Assembly: GCF_024623455.1 (NCBI RefSeq)
Contig: NZ_JANIPJ010000026.1
Coordinates: forward strand, 1 to 64,000
Source: Paenibacillus soyae
GTDB taxonomy: Bacteria > Bacillota > Bacilli > Paenibacillales > Paenibacillaceae
Direction of reading: 5' to 3'
DNA: 64,000 bases
This document shows, in pieces, positions 14,592 to 23,379 of this stretch (position 1 is the stretch's first letter; each line of letters opens with the position of its first letter). The translations under genes were made by a program, and so were the position numbers. The notes below the pieces were generated by a model, which worked only from the letters and a program-made list of their open reading frames with translations, did no database searches and was not told where the DNA came from.

Positions 14592-16892
14592 CTAATTTTC
14601 TACAATCGGTCTCATCGTTCTCAGAATGCCGTAGATGCCGTTAATTTTGCCCTCCGGAACGAACTTGAACTCGACCTGCTCCTTGCCTTGCACCACGGAC
14701 TCGGGAATGTCGAACGACAGAGTGAGGAACTCGCGCTTGAATGCCGGAGATGATTGATAGCTTGTAATCAGCTCCCCGTCCGCATAGATGTTCATGACGC
14801 GGTCGTGGTGAACCGAGAAGAACAGGAACTGTAGGCTGTTGCGAATGCCCGGGACCACCTTCAGCTTATAGCTGAACCAGCCGCCGGGATGAGCGGCCCG
14901 GCCGTTCTGCCCGTCCCACGCGCCGCCGAACGTCTCCTCGCCTTGAATGCCGTGCTGGAGCTCGTATTGATCGTTCCCGACCTGAACGCTGTCGATCGTC
15001 GCCTCCCGGATGAGCTCATCCATTCTGAGCTGCTCCTGATGCCGCTTCAGCTCCTCCGAGTCCTCCCCGATGACGTGCCAGTAGATGCCGTAACGCTCGC
15101 TATGCTGCTCATAATGCGGCGTAAACGCCAGACGGTCGTCCTCGTCCGTATGCCGAAGCTTAAAGACAAGCTCACGGCCTTCCCTCACCAAATGCCGCTC
15201 AATGCCGGCGATCCATTCGTCCGGGCTCATCCCCGTCGGGATCAAATAATCCTTGATCCGCATGCGCTTAGTCGGAACTCGCACCATGATGCCGGTAGAC
15301 GCCTGCGTCATGTCCTCGGTGCCGAGCGCCGCGCTTAATACAACCGGGCCGTACTGGAATCCGACGGCTTGCGGATTGTCCGGCAGCAGAGAAGCCGTTA
15401 CCTTCATCGGCAGGCCCAAAGTAATCGTGTCGCCGTCCGACCATGCGCGTCGGATGACCATATACCCTTCCCGGATATCGGGAAGGACGGCCTCACCGTT
15501 CACACGCGCCTCGAGCTCTCCGCTCACCCAATACGGCACGCGTAAATGCACGGCAAAGCTTCGCGTCTCGCCGTTCTCGATCCCGATTCGAAGCGTCGCT
15601 TGATCGTCAGCCGGGAGGTTTTCCTTCAGGGAGACTGTCGCCTGCTGCTCGGCCCAATCCAGGGTGGAGCTCACGTATTGGTTAACGTACAGCTCATCGT
15701 TTTGATGGAAGTACACGCTGTCGTTCAGCTTCGTGAAGCTTTCCATGCCCGTCCCCGTGCAGCACCAGAAATGCTCGAACGGCGAGCTGTATATTTTGAA
15801 ATAACCCGTGGCCATCGGCTGGAAATACATCGTCATGCCGGTCTCGGGATGCTGCGAGGACAGAATCGCGTTCAGGTACGTTCTTTCGTAGAAATCCGCG
15901 TATTTGCGGTCCCGGGTCAGCTTGAACAGCTCGCGGGTCAGCTTCAGCATGTTGTAGCTGTTGCACGTCTCGCATGTGATGTCCGTCCGCTTGGCGTCCA
16001 GCAGGTCCGGCTCGCCGAAATGCTCCGACTCGCTGTTGCCCCCCGTCATGTAGCTGTGATGATCCACGACGATATCCCAGAACTTCATGGCCGCCTCCAG
16101 ATAGAACCGCTCGCTCTCGCCGAGCGTCAGGTAACGGTTCAAGGCCCCAATGAACTTCGGAATGGTCGTGTTGGCATGCTTGCCCTTCAGAATGTCGCGG
16201 CCGTCGCGGATCGCCTCGAAGAGCGGGAGCTCGTCGAATTGATGGGCGGCGGCGAGATGCTCCTTCTTGCCCGTTATTTGGTACAAATCGTAGAGACAGT
16301 CGTTCATGCCCCCGTATTCCACCGCCAGCACCGTCGCTTGCAGCTCCTTCGTCCATTGCGACGTCCGGGAGGACACCCAGTCTCCGAGACGGGAGACGAT
16401 ATCGAACGCTTCCTTCGACTGCGTCGCATGATAGATGGAGATGAGGCCCGCGATGATCTTGTGCATCGTGTACCAAGGCACCCAGGCCGGCTGCTTGTTC
16501 TCGACGTTATCGATCAGCTTCTCCGGGTAGGCGGACAGGTAGCCGCTCTCGAATTGGCAGTCGGTCAGCTCGGCGATCATATAGTTCAATCGGTCAAGCA
16601 TAACGGGATCCTTCGACGCGGAGTAGGCCTGCGCGCAAGCGGTCATGTAGTGGCCGAGCGTATGCCCGCGAATCTCGGTATTCTCCCAGCCGGGGTATTT
16701 CGAAGCCTTAGGCTCAAGCCCCCTGTTCTCCCGGAAACCCGCCAGCAGGCGGTCCAGCTCGTAAGCGTGCAAATACTGCAGCTCTTTCTGGATCGCGTTT
16801 GTATGGTAATCTCCGGTCAGCCTTACCTGATGCAGCGCAAAATCCGATAATGGAATTTGCTGCCGCGTCGTTCCTCCGATCGTCATGTTCAT
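14592..16892 (-). CDS. GH127 beta-L-arabinofuranosidase
   Basis: A 766-residue member of the DUF1680/GH127 family, a retaining beta-L-arabinofuranosidase that works with a zinc-bound cysteine nucleophile. The metal and catalytic motifs are present: Glu and Cys in ITCETCNSYN (near residue 310) and the Cys pair in HFWCCTGTGMES (near 380). The (alpha/alpha)6 barrel occupies about residues 1-440, followed by beta-sandwich domains. There is no signal peptide, so it acts on imported oligosaccharides. A divergent AraC regulator lies at 17129, and the GH53 galactanase downstream suggests arabinogalactan or pectin side-chain use. Confidence 0.9.
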   Translation of the reverse strand: MNMTIGGTTRQQIPLSDFALHQVRLTGDYHTNAIQKELQYLHAYELDRLLAGFRENRGLEPKASKYPGWENTEIRGHTLGHYMTACAQAYSASKDPVMLDRLNYMIAELTDCQFESGYLSAYPEKLIDNVENKQPAWVPWYTMHKIIAGLISIYHATQSKEAFDIVSRLGDWVSSRTSQWTKELQATVLAVEYGGMNDCLYDLYQITGKKEHLAAAHQFDELPLFEAIRDGRDILKGKHANTTIPKFIGALNRYLTLGESERFYLEAAMKFWDIVVDHHSYMTGGNSESEHFGEPDLLDAKRTDITCETCNSYNMLKLTRELFKLTRDRKYADFYERTYLNAILSSQHPETGMTMYFQPMATGYFKIYSSPFEHFWCCTGTGMESFTKLNDSVYFHQNDELYVNQYVSSTLDWAEQQATVSLKENLPADDQATLRIGIENGETRSFAVHLRVPYWVSGELEARVNGEAVLPDIREGYMVIRRAWSDGDTITLGLPMKVTASLLPDNPQAVGFQYGPVVLSAALGTEDMTQASTGIMVRVPTKRMRIKDYLIPTGMSPDEWIAGIERHLVREGRELVFKLRHTDEDDRLAFTPHYEQHSERYGIYWHVIGEDSEELKRHQEQLRMDELIREATIDSVQVGNDQYELQHGIQGEETFGGAWDGQNGRAAHPGGWFSYKLKVVPGIRNSLQFLFFSVHHDRVMNIYADGELITSYQSSPAFKREFLTLSFDIPESVVQGKEQVEFKFVPEGKINGIYGILRTMRPIVEN

Positions 16893-17128
16893 CCGCCTCT
16901 CTTCATTCGGGTTCTCGTGTGATAGATCTTCTTCAGATTACTACCCCGGTAGACGGCCTCGTAAGTGGCGAAACGTTCGAATTGGTGTAAAAAAGTCAGA
17001 TCATATAGCGCGGCGCAGATTGCTGTTTGTTAGTAAATATTTCGAGTTCGTCTTGTCATACCGCTATTCTCCTGCTATCCTTGATGCACATTAAGGTGTG
17101 AAAAGGTCAGATAGGCGGTGAATAATCC

Positions 17129-17977
17129 ATGTCAGGGTATACCTTTAACGTCGAGAGGCCCTTGCAGCTGAATATGACTGGCAAATTCGTCGCTCCCTCC
17201 CCCGAGTGGATGCACATGAGCCGGATCTTAATGGATTACGAGCTGTTCGTGCCGACCAAAGGCATCCTGTATATAGCCGATGAGCGGGAGCAGCATGCGC
17301 TTCGGGAAGGCGAGTTTCTGCTCATGCCTCCGAGAACGAAGCAATATGGGTACCGGGCGTCTGACTGCAGCTTTTATTGGCTGCACGTCACGGCTGTCGG
17401 GCAGACGGATGCGGCGGTTGATGCTGTGGATGAGGACGCGCCGGGCGTCATTCGCATTCCCGGCAAGGGAAACCTAAGCGGGGCGGATAAGCTCATCGTC
17501 ATGATGAAGCAGCTGCAGGACTCGATTCGCAGCTTCCAGGACCCGACGCTGAACAATTACTTGGCGACGAGCATCCTATGCGAGCTTCACAATCAAGTGA
17601 AGCTCGGTCAGAGCGGCTCCGGACAGCGGCTCAAGCAGCTGCAGCTGTACAACGACGTGGTGGACTACATCAAGTGGAACCGGTTCGAACGGCTGCAGGT
17701 GTCCGAGATCGCGCATCGTTTCGGTTACAACGCGAAGTACCTGTCCCACATGTTCGCAGGCATTGCAGGCATGTCTCTTAAGCAATTCGTCATGCAGCAG
17801 AAGATCGAGGCCGCCTCCTTCCTGCTGACGGATACGAATTTGACGGTTAACGAGATCGCGCTACAGCTCGGCTTCCACGATAGTCATCATTTCATGCGGA
17901 CGTTCAAGCAGATGACCAGCCTAACGCCGACCGGCTACCGCAACTCGGCTGCCAACCGGCTGTTGTTTTACGAGTAA
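17129..17977 (+). CDS. AraC family transcriptional regulator
   Basis: 282 residues. The N-terminal cupin (about 15-90; REGEFLLMPPRTKQYGY) is a likely sugar sensor. The C-terminal double helix-turn-helix begins near 175 (LQVSEIAHRFGYNAKYLSHMF) and ends with IALQLGFHDSHHFMRTFKQMTSLTPTGYR. The start is supported by AGGCGGTG. It is divergent from the GH127 gene across 236 bases and is the probable activator. The Nudix gene follows 7 bases after its stop. Confidence 0.9.
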   Translation: MSGYTFNVERPLQLNMTGKFVAPSPEWMHMSRILMDYELFVPTKGILYIADEREQHALREGEFLLMPPRTKQYGYRASDCSFYWLHVTAVGQTDAAVDAVDEDAPGVIRIPGKGNLSGADKLIVMMKQLQDSIRSFQDPTLNNYLATSILCELHNQVKLGQSGSGQRLKQLQLYNDVVDYIKWNRFERLQVSEIAHRFGYNAKYLSHMFAGIAGMSLKQFVMQQKIEAASFLLTDTNLTVNEIALQLGFHDSHHFMRTFKQMTSLTPTGYRNSAANRLLFYE

Positions 17978-17984
17978 GGGCGAT

Positions 17985-18446
17985 TTGGAGGAAGGGGATT
18001 TATTCCATGAAAGAGTAGATGTTGCCTATGTGCTTCTCTTTGATGAACAAAGAAAACATGTATTGATGGTCAAAAACAAGGGGATGAAATCCTCCTACTA
18101 CACACTACCTGGCGGAGCAGTAGAACAGGGAGAAACACTTGAAGAAGCAGCTATTCGCGAGGTAAAAGAAGAAACGGGCTTAGAGGTTGAAATCAATGGT
18201 ATTTTCAGTGTAAGTGAAGCGTTTTTTGTAGATAGGGGGCATCACACCATTCTCTTTACCTTTAGAGGGAATGTAATTGGTGGCGAAATAAATATCTCCT
18301 TCCCAGAAGAAATTGAGGAAGTTACTTGGATGGAACCCCAAATAGCAGAAGAATACATGCATATGCCAAGTGAGTCAAAGGGATTACTATCGGGTAACAT
18401 ATCCGCACCCTATGTACGCAGAGGAACTGTTCATCATAATTCTTAA
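17985..18446 (+). CDS. Nudix hydrolase
   Basis: 153 residues with the full Nudix box GGAVEQGETLEEAAIREVKEETGLEVE, which binds Mg and cleaves nucleoside diphosphates linked to another moiety. The open frame begins with TTG at 17985, preceded by AAGGG. A much better GGAGG-ATG pair (ATG at 18007) is out of frame and reaches a stop after three codons; a four-base indel near 18010 would join it to the Nudix frame. The gene is more AT-rich than its neighbours, which suggests recent acquisition. The substrate is unknown. Confidence 0.8.
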   Translation: MEEGDLFHERVDVAYVLLFDEQRKHVLMVKNKGMKSSYYTLPGGAVEQGETLEEAAIREVKEETGLEVEINGIFSVSEAFFVDRGHHTILFTFRGNVIGGEINISFPEEIEEVTWMEPQIAEEYMHMPSESKGLLSGNISAPYVRRGTVHHNS

Positions 18447-18712
18447 TACAGGTAATTTTAATAACCACTAAGCTGCTGCACAATCCTGAACGGAACTCAC
18501 AGACGTTATTCCCTCTATTTCTGGTGAAATGTGGCTTGTAACGGAACTGGCCGACGCTATTTGCGCCATTTTGGTTGTGGACCAGTGCCATTCGGATGAA
18601 TAAAGGCTTATGGTTCCGTAAGAATCCCTAAAACGCGGTTTTAAGCGCAGATAAGGTCTGGTAGTTCCGTTAGCAGCTTATTTCCTCGGCGCGGCTAGAA
18701 TAGACACTTAAT
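18447..18712. repeat. Intergenic AACGGAAC repeats
   Basis: This gene-free stretch holds two forward copies of AACGGAACT (18489, 18540) and two reverse copies (GGTTCCGTAA near 18611, AGTTCCGTTAG near 18663), arranged as interleaved dyads. It resembles the degenerate palindromic spacers at 25994-26256 and 34290-34500. No coding potential is visible. Confidence 0.5.
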
Positions 18713-18762
18713 AAACAGCGACAGCCCAGGACTTTATTTCTTGTCCTTGGCTGTCGCTGTTT
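18713..18762 (-). terminator. Terminator hairpin of the ABC operon
   Basis: 20-base arms with one mismatch (18713-18732/18743-18762) lie downstream of the ABC exporter operon on the minus strand. Confidence 0.75.
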
Positions 18763-18796
18763 AAATCTCTATGACACGATGAAGGCCGAGACGCAG

Positions 18797-20668
18797 CTAG
18801 CTCGCGTCCCCCTGCGCGAACTGATACCGGTACAGGCCGGCGTAGAACCTGCCGCTCTCCAGCAGCTCCTCATGCGTGCCCTGCTCCGCGATCCGCCCGT
18901 CCCGGATGACCAGGATGTTATCCGCTTCCTTAATCGTGCTAAGCCGATGCGCGATCACGAAGCTCGTTCTTCCCTTCATGAGCAGCTTCATCGCCTCTTG
19001 GATATGGAGCTCCGTTCTCGTATCGACGCTGCTCGTCGCCTCGTCGAGAATAAGAATGGACGGATTCGCTAGCACGGCCCTCGCGATCGTCAGCAGCTGC
19101 CGCTGTCCCTGGCTTAGGCTGCCGCCTTCGGCGCTGACTGGCGTGTCGTAGCCTTGCGGCAGCTTCTGGATGAATCCGTGAGCGTTCGCCAGCTTAGCCG
19201 CCTCCTCTACCTCCCGGTCATCGGCGTTCAGACGTCCATACCGGATATTTTCCCGAATGGTGCCGGAGAAGACGTGGGCATCCTGCAGGACCAATCCAAT
19301 CTGCTGGCGAAGATACGGCTTGCTCAGCTCGCGGATATCCTGCCCGTCGATCCGGATGCTGCCGGATTGGATATCATAGAAGCGCGTAAGCAGATTGATG
19401 ATCGTCGTTTTGCCCGCACCCGTCGGACCGACGAGCGCGATCATCTGGCCGGGCGAAGCATGCAGCGACAGCTCCCTGAGCACCGGCGCCTCCGGCTTGT
19501 ACCCGAAGATGACCCGCTCGAATACCACGTCGCCCGCAATCGGCCGGTCAATCATTCTGCCGTCTTCCTCCTCCGATATCTCGGGCTTCTGATCCAGTAC
19601 CTCGAATACGCGCTCCGCGCCGGCAACCGCCGACTGGAACAAATTATATTGATTAGCCAGCTGGTTGATCGGCTGGCTGAATTGATTGGAATACTGAAGG
19701 AAACTGGCGATGATTCCGACCGTGATCATATCTTGGTAAGCGAAGATCGCTCCGAATACGGCAATAACGACGAAGCTCAGGTTCCGCATCGCGTTCATGA
19801 TCGGCCCCATCGATCCGGAGAAGCTCTGGGCTTTCACGCCGACCGCCCGCAGGCGCTCGTTCATCTCCCGGAATTGGCCGGTATTGGCGGATTCCCTCCC
19901 GAACACCTTGACCACCTTCAGTCCCGAGATGTTCTCCTGGACGAAGCCGTTCACTTCCCCAAGATGCTTCTGCTGCTGCGAAAAATATTGCCGCGTATAC
20001 GACGCGATCTTCTTCGCCAAGAAGGCTGCGACCGGCACCGTCAGCAGCGTGACGAGCGTCATCCAGCCGCTCAGGCTCAGCATCATCGCGACGCTGCCGA
20101 CCAGAATCAATACGCTGGATATAAGCTGCACCACCGTCTGGTTGAGCGTGTTCGAGACGTTCGAGATGTCGTTGGTCGTTCGGCTCATCAGCTCGCCGTG
20201 CGTCCTCTGATCGAAGAACGACACCGGCAGGCGCTGATAGTGCTCGAACAAGGCTTGCCGCATGTCGCGGACCGTATGCTGGGACAGGCTCGCGGCCGTG
20301 TACTGCTGCAACCATGTGAATGCCGCGCCCAGACCGTACACGGCCAATAGGAGGAGGCCCATTCGGACAAGCCCGTCCGCCTGGCGCGGCAGCACATAGT
20401 CGTCGATGATGACGCCTATCAAGTAAGGCGCCAGCAGCGTCAGCGCCGTCGTAAGGACCGTACTGCTAATGACAATCCATAACGCCCGGCGTTGAAGCTT
20501 CAGAAAGCCCCATATTCGGCGCAATGTGCCTGCCGTATCCTTGGACCGGACCTTCGGCGCCTCTCCGTGATGCGGGCCCTGCCTTGGCTGAAAGCCCATT
20601 TGCGCGAACGGCTGAGGCGCCCCGCCCGCGCTAGCCTTCGTAGGTTGAGACGGATTGCTGCGAGACAT
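18797..20668 (-). CDS. ABC exporter half-transporter, consensus ATPase
   Basis: A 623-residue fusion of a six-helix ABC exporter membrane domain (about 60-340) and an ATPase domain. Walker A is GPTGAGKTT, the signature is LSQGQRQ, and Walker B with catalytic Glu is ILILDEATSS; the H-loop lies in IAHRLST. It overlaps the preceding transporter gene by 38 bases, so the two are translated together and probably form a heterodimer of the BmrCD/YfiBC type for export of drugs, lipids or peptides. This subunit carries the intact catalytic site. Confidence 0.9.
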   Translation of the reverse strand: MSRSNPSQPTKASAGGAPQPFAQMGFQPRQGPHHGEAPKVRSKDTAGTLRRIWGFLKLQRRALWIVISSTVLTTALTLLAPYLIGVIIDDYVLPRQADGLVRMGLLLLAVYGLGAAFTWLQQYTAASLSQHTVRDMRQALFEHYQRLPVSFFDQRTHGELMSRTTNDISNVSNTLNQTVVQLISSVLILVGSVAMMLSLSGWMTLVTLLTVPVAAFLAKKIASYTRQYFSQQQKHLGEVNGFVQENISGLKVVKVFGRESANTGQFREMNERLRAVGVKAQSFSGSMGPIMNAMRNLSFVVIAVFGAIFAYQDMITVGIIASFLQYSNQFSQPINQLANQYNLFQSAVAGAERVFEVLDQKPEISEEEDGRMIDRPIAGDVVFERVIFGYKPEAPVLRELSLHASPGQMIALVGPTGAGKTTIINLLTRFYDIQSGSIRIDGQDIRELSKPYLRQQIGLVLQDAHVFSGTIRENIRYGRLNADDREVEEAAKLANAHGFIQKLPQGYDTPVSAEGGSLSQGQRQLLTIARAVLANPSILILDEATSSVDTRTELHIQEAMKLLMKGRTSFVIAHRLSTIKEADNILVIRDGRIAEQGTHEELLESGRFYAGLYRYQFAQGDAS

Positions 20669-22403
20669 AAGCCACCCCCTGCTTGCCGTATTGGGAACGA
20701 TAAATATCCTGGTAAACCGCGCATGTCCGCATCAGCTCATCATGAGTGCCAGAGCCAACGATGGCCCCTTCGTCCAGGACCAGAATGTTCTGGGCGTGAA
20801 TGACGGACGAGATACGCTGGGCGATGAGGAACGTGATGCTATCCTTCATCAGCGGCTGGAGCGCCGTGCGGAGACGTCCTTCGGTTGCCAGATCGAGCGC
20901 GCTCATGCAGTCGTCCATGACGAGAATCGGCGGCTTCACGAGGAGCGCCCGCGCGATCGATAACCGCTGCTTCTGGCCGCCCGACAGATTGACGCCCCTC
21001 TGTCCCAGCTTCGTATCGTAGCCATCCGGCAGGCTAACGATGAAGTCATGAGCCTGGGCGATTGCCGCGGCCTCTTCGATTTCCTCCTGCGTGGCGTCCG
21101 ATCTGCCGAACGCGATATTGTCCCGGATGGTGCCGGAGAACAGAATCGACTCCTGCAAGATCATCCCGACCTGACCCCGAAGCTCCGGCAGCGGAATATC
21201 CCGGATATCCCGGCCGTCGATCCGGATGGAGCCGGACGTCACGTCGTACAGCCGGGGAATGAGTTGGACCAGCGTGGATTTCCCGGAGCCGGTAGCGCCA
21301 ATAATGGCAACCGTCTCTCCCCGGCCGGCCTCCAGCTGAATGCCCCGCAGCGCTTGCTCTCTCACATCCGAAGAGCCGGAATAAGAGAACGACACATCGC
21401 GGAATTCCACGCGCTCCGCCGATCGGCCGGGAGCCGCCGCAAGGCTCGCGCTTGCAATGTGCGGCTGAGTCTCCAGCACCTCGCGGATGCGGCGTGCGGA
21501 TACGTTCGCCTGCGAGACGTTCATGAGCAGTCCGCTCACCATCAGCAGGGAAGACAGCACCTGCACGACATAGTTAACGAACGCGACCAAGTCGCCCACT
21601 CGAACGGAAGAATCCCACACCAGATGGCCTCCGTACAGCAGAATCGCCACCATGCATACGTTCATAATGAACGTCGCGATCGGGGTGTTCAGCGCGATGA
21701 ACCGCGCCGCCTTAATCGAGATGTCCGTGTAATCCCGGTTCACTTCCCGGAAGCGTTCCGTCTCGTATCGGGCCCGGACGAAAGCTTTGACGACTCGGAT
21801 CCCGGCCAAATTCTCCTGCATTCTTATATTCACGGAATCGAGCTTCGCCTGCACGCTTGTGAATAGCGGAGTAGAGAATCGGATAAGGACGACAAGCACG
21901 GCGACCAATACGAGCAGCGTTCCGAGCAAAATCAAGCCAAGACGGACGTTCATGAGCAGCGCCATGACAACGCTGCCGATCAGCAGGCTTGGCGCCCGGA
22001 CGAGACCCTGCAACGCCATCTGCACCAGGTTCTGCACTTGCAAGACATCGCCCGTCATCCGCGTAATGAGGGAGCCCGACTTGAACCGGTCGATATCCTC
22101 GAACGAGAACGTCTGGATTTTGGCGAATAAGGCCTCGCGGATGTCCGCTCCGAAATTTTGAGAGGCGCGGCTCGCGAAGAGGTTGCAGCCCACGCCCGTA
22201 ATAAGCGACAGCAGCGTGACAACCGCCATCGTGATGCCCGTCTGCTGGATGACGCCGAAATCGCGCTCAACGACGCCGAAGTTCACGATATGGGCGGCCA
22301 GCCGGGGCTGCATCAGATCGAAAAACACCTCCATCATCATGAACAGCGGGCCAAGCAGGACGAACTTCCAGTAAGGTTTGAGATACGCCTTTAATCCCCA
22401 CAT
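20631..22403 (-). CDS. ABC exporter half-transporter, degenerate ATPase
   Basis: About 590 residues from the ATG at 22403, with GAGGGTGGG upstream; a GTG at 22418 is possible. Six membrane helices precede an ATPase domain with Walker A GATGSGKST and signature LSGGQKQ. Walker B reads ILVMDDCMS, so the catalytic Glu is Asp, the hallmark of the degenerate half of heterodimeric exporters; the partner gene has the intact Glu. It starts just after the stop of the small His-rich gene, forming a three-gene operon controlled by the large palindrome at 22799-22837. Confidence 0.9.
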   Translation of the reverse strand: MWGLKAYLKPYWKFVLLGPLFMMMEVFFDLMQPRLAAHIVNFGVVERDFGVIQQTGITMAVVTLLSLITGVGCNLFASRASQNFGADIREALFAKIQTFSFEDIDRFKSGSLITRMTGDVLQVQNLVQMALQGLVRAPSLLIGSVVMALLMNVRLGLILLGTLLVLVAVLVVLIRFSTPLFTSVQAKLDSVNIRMQENLAGIRVVKAFVRARYETERFREVNRDYTDISIKAARFIALNTPIATFIMNVCMVAILLYGGHLVWDSSVRVGDLVAFVNYVVQVLSSLLMVSGLLMNVSQANVSARRIREVLETQPHIASASLAAAPGRSAERVEFRDVSFSYSGSSDVREQALRGIQLEAGRGETVAIIGATGSGKSTLVQLIPRLYDVTSGSIRIDGRDIRDIPLPELRGQVGMILQESILFSGTIRDNIAFGRSDATQEEIEEAAAIAQAHDFIVSLPDGYDTKLGQRGVNLSGGQKQRLSIARALLVKPPILVMDDCMSALDLATEGRLRTALQPLMKDSITFLIAQRISSVIHAQNILVLDEGAIVGSGTHDELMRTCAVYQDIYRSQYGKQGVAYVSQQSVSTYEG

Positions 22404-22404
22404 G

Positions 22405-22782
22405 CTACTGGGACCCACCCTCGTTGTCTGCTTCTTCGTCGCCTGCCCCTGCCGCCTCTTCAGCCTCGTTCCCCGCTCCTCCGTCCTCGCTCTCGCGAAG
22501 CTCGAAATGCTTCACGTACTCGTCGAGAATTAGCTCGACCGCCTTGAGCTCGCCGAGCAGCACGCTCTTAATTTCCTGGAACTCCGGCGCCTCCAGCTGC
22601 TGCTTAAGCGTCGCCTGCCTGACCTGCAGCCTCTCCAAAAACTCGATCGCCCGCCCCCGGCGGAACGTCTGGGCGCCGTGACGGTGATGATGCCCGTGCT
22701 TCCCTCTATGCCCGCCTCTGCCTCTATGGTTCTCGCCCTTCATGTGGCCATGATCGTGACCGTGATCGCCAAAACCTCTCAT
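22405..22782 (-). CDS. Small His-rich protein, first gene of the ABC operon
   Basis: 125 residues from the ATG at 22782 (AAGGAGCGGGTG upstream). The first 40 residues are rich in His, Gly and Arg (HGHDHGH, GKHGHHHRHG) and could bind metal. The middle (RRGRAIEFLERLQVRQATLKQQL through ELKAVELILDEYVKHFEL) is predicted helical or coiled-coil, and the tail is acidic (EAEEAAGAGDEEADNE). I recognise no DNA-binding fold. Its position just behind a perfect operator and ahead of the transporter suggests an accessory or sensor role, which is an inference. Confidence 0.75.
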   Translation of the reverse strand: MRGFGDHGHDHGHMKGENHRGRGGHRGKHGHHHRHGAQTFRRGRAIEFLERLQVRQATLKQQLEAPEFQEIKSVLLGELKAVELILDEYVKHFELRESEDGGAGNEAEEAAGAGDEEADNEGGSQ

Positions 22783-22798
22783 TGTCACCCGCTCCTTT

Positions 22799-22837
22799 GT
22801 ATACGTTTGTATACAAACACTGTATACAAACGTATAC
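22799..22837 (-). promoter_or_regulatory. Perfect 17-bp-arm operator with promoter
   Basis: GTATACGTTTGTATACA and TGTATACAAACGTATAC form a perfect inverted repeat with a 5-base spacer; each arm contains GTATAC twice. On the minus strand TTGACA (about 22843-22848) with a -10 near 17 bases further overlaps the palindrome, which ends just before the ribosome binding site of the gene at 22782. A repressor bound here would block the ABC operon. No such regulator is encoded next to it. Confidence 0.85.
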
Positions 22838-22856
22838 GCGTTGTCAATCGACAACG

Positions 22857-22887
22857 CAAAAAAGCCCGTTCCCATGAAGGAACGAGC
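22857..22887 (-). terminator. Intrinsic terminator of the YdeI gene
   Basis: A GCTCGTTCC/GGAACGGGC hairpin followed by TTTTTT on the minus strand. Confidence 0.85.
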
Positions 22888-22924
22888 GAGGTTAAAAGGC
22901 TACAGGCCGTCGCCAAGCAGTCGG

Positions 22925-23377
22925 CTATTGAAGCTTGCCTTCGCTCAGCAGCCCGACGGACTTCTCAATGCGACGCTGCCTGGTCTCGGCGCTCTTGGCG
23001 CCTTCGATATTCAACACGAATCGGCGTTTGTTGCTGTAGGACAAGCCGTCATAGAACTGCTTCGCCTCGGCACTTCGGTCCAGCGCTTCCGCGAAATCCG
23101 CCGGCGTCTCCACCTCGCGCGGCGCGGTGTCCAGCTCGAGCGTGACCTCGATGTCGTCCCCGGCCTGAATGCCCGCGCCCTCGCGATGCTCCTGGCTGAC
23201 CGGCAGCATATACCTGCCTCCCATGGACGCAATCGTACTGCGGTACGAATACGACCCGATCGTCACCTTGACGGGCGGCTTCTTGCCCGCGACGAGCGTC
23301 TCGACGATTTCGTCCGGGACATGAATGCCCGTGGCGGTTTTTTTGGCCAATTCAAGCGTCGTTCTGAATGTCAGCAT
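22925..23377 (-). CDS. DUF1905/YdeI domain protein
   Basis: 150 residues. The N-terminal half (FRTTLELAKKTATGIHVPDEIVETL, then YRSTIASMGGRYMLPVS) matches DUF1905, and the C-terminal half (LDRSAEAKQFYDGLSYSNKRRFVLNIEGAKSAETRQRRIEK) matches the YdeI/OmpD-associated 'bacteriocin protection' domain. The biochemical role is unknown; the domain pair is common in soil bacteria. The start lies 2 bases after the stop of the upstream hydrolase, so the two form an operon ending at the terminator at 22857. Confidence 0.85.
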   Translation of the reverse strand: MLTFRTTLELAKKTATGIHVPDEIVETLVAGKKPPVKVTIGSYSYRSTIASMGGRYMLPVSQEHREGAGIQAGDDIEVTLELDTAPREVETPADFAEALDRSAEAKQFYDGLSYSNKRRFVLNIEGAKSAETRQRRIEKSVGLLSEGKLQ

Positions 23378-23379
23378 CG

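Noticed and set aside
15546-16850. 434-codon plus-strand frame across the GH127 gene
   Set aside because: Antisense to all catalytic motifs of the real enzyme; no recognisable domain.
22405-22782. Small His-rich protein as the repressor of the ABC operon
   Set aside because: No winged helix or helix-turn-helix is visible; only helical and low-complexity segments.
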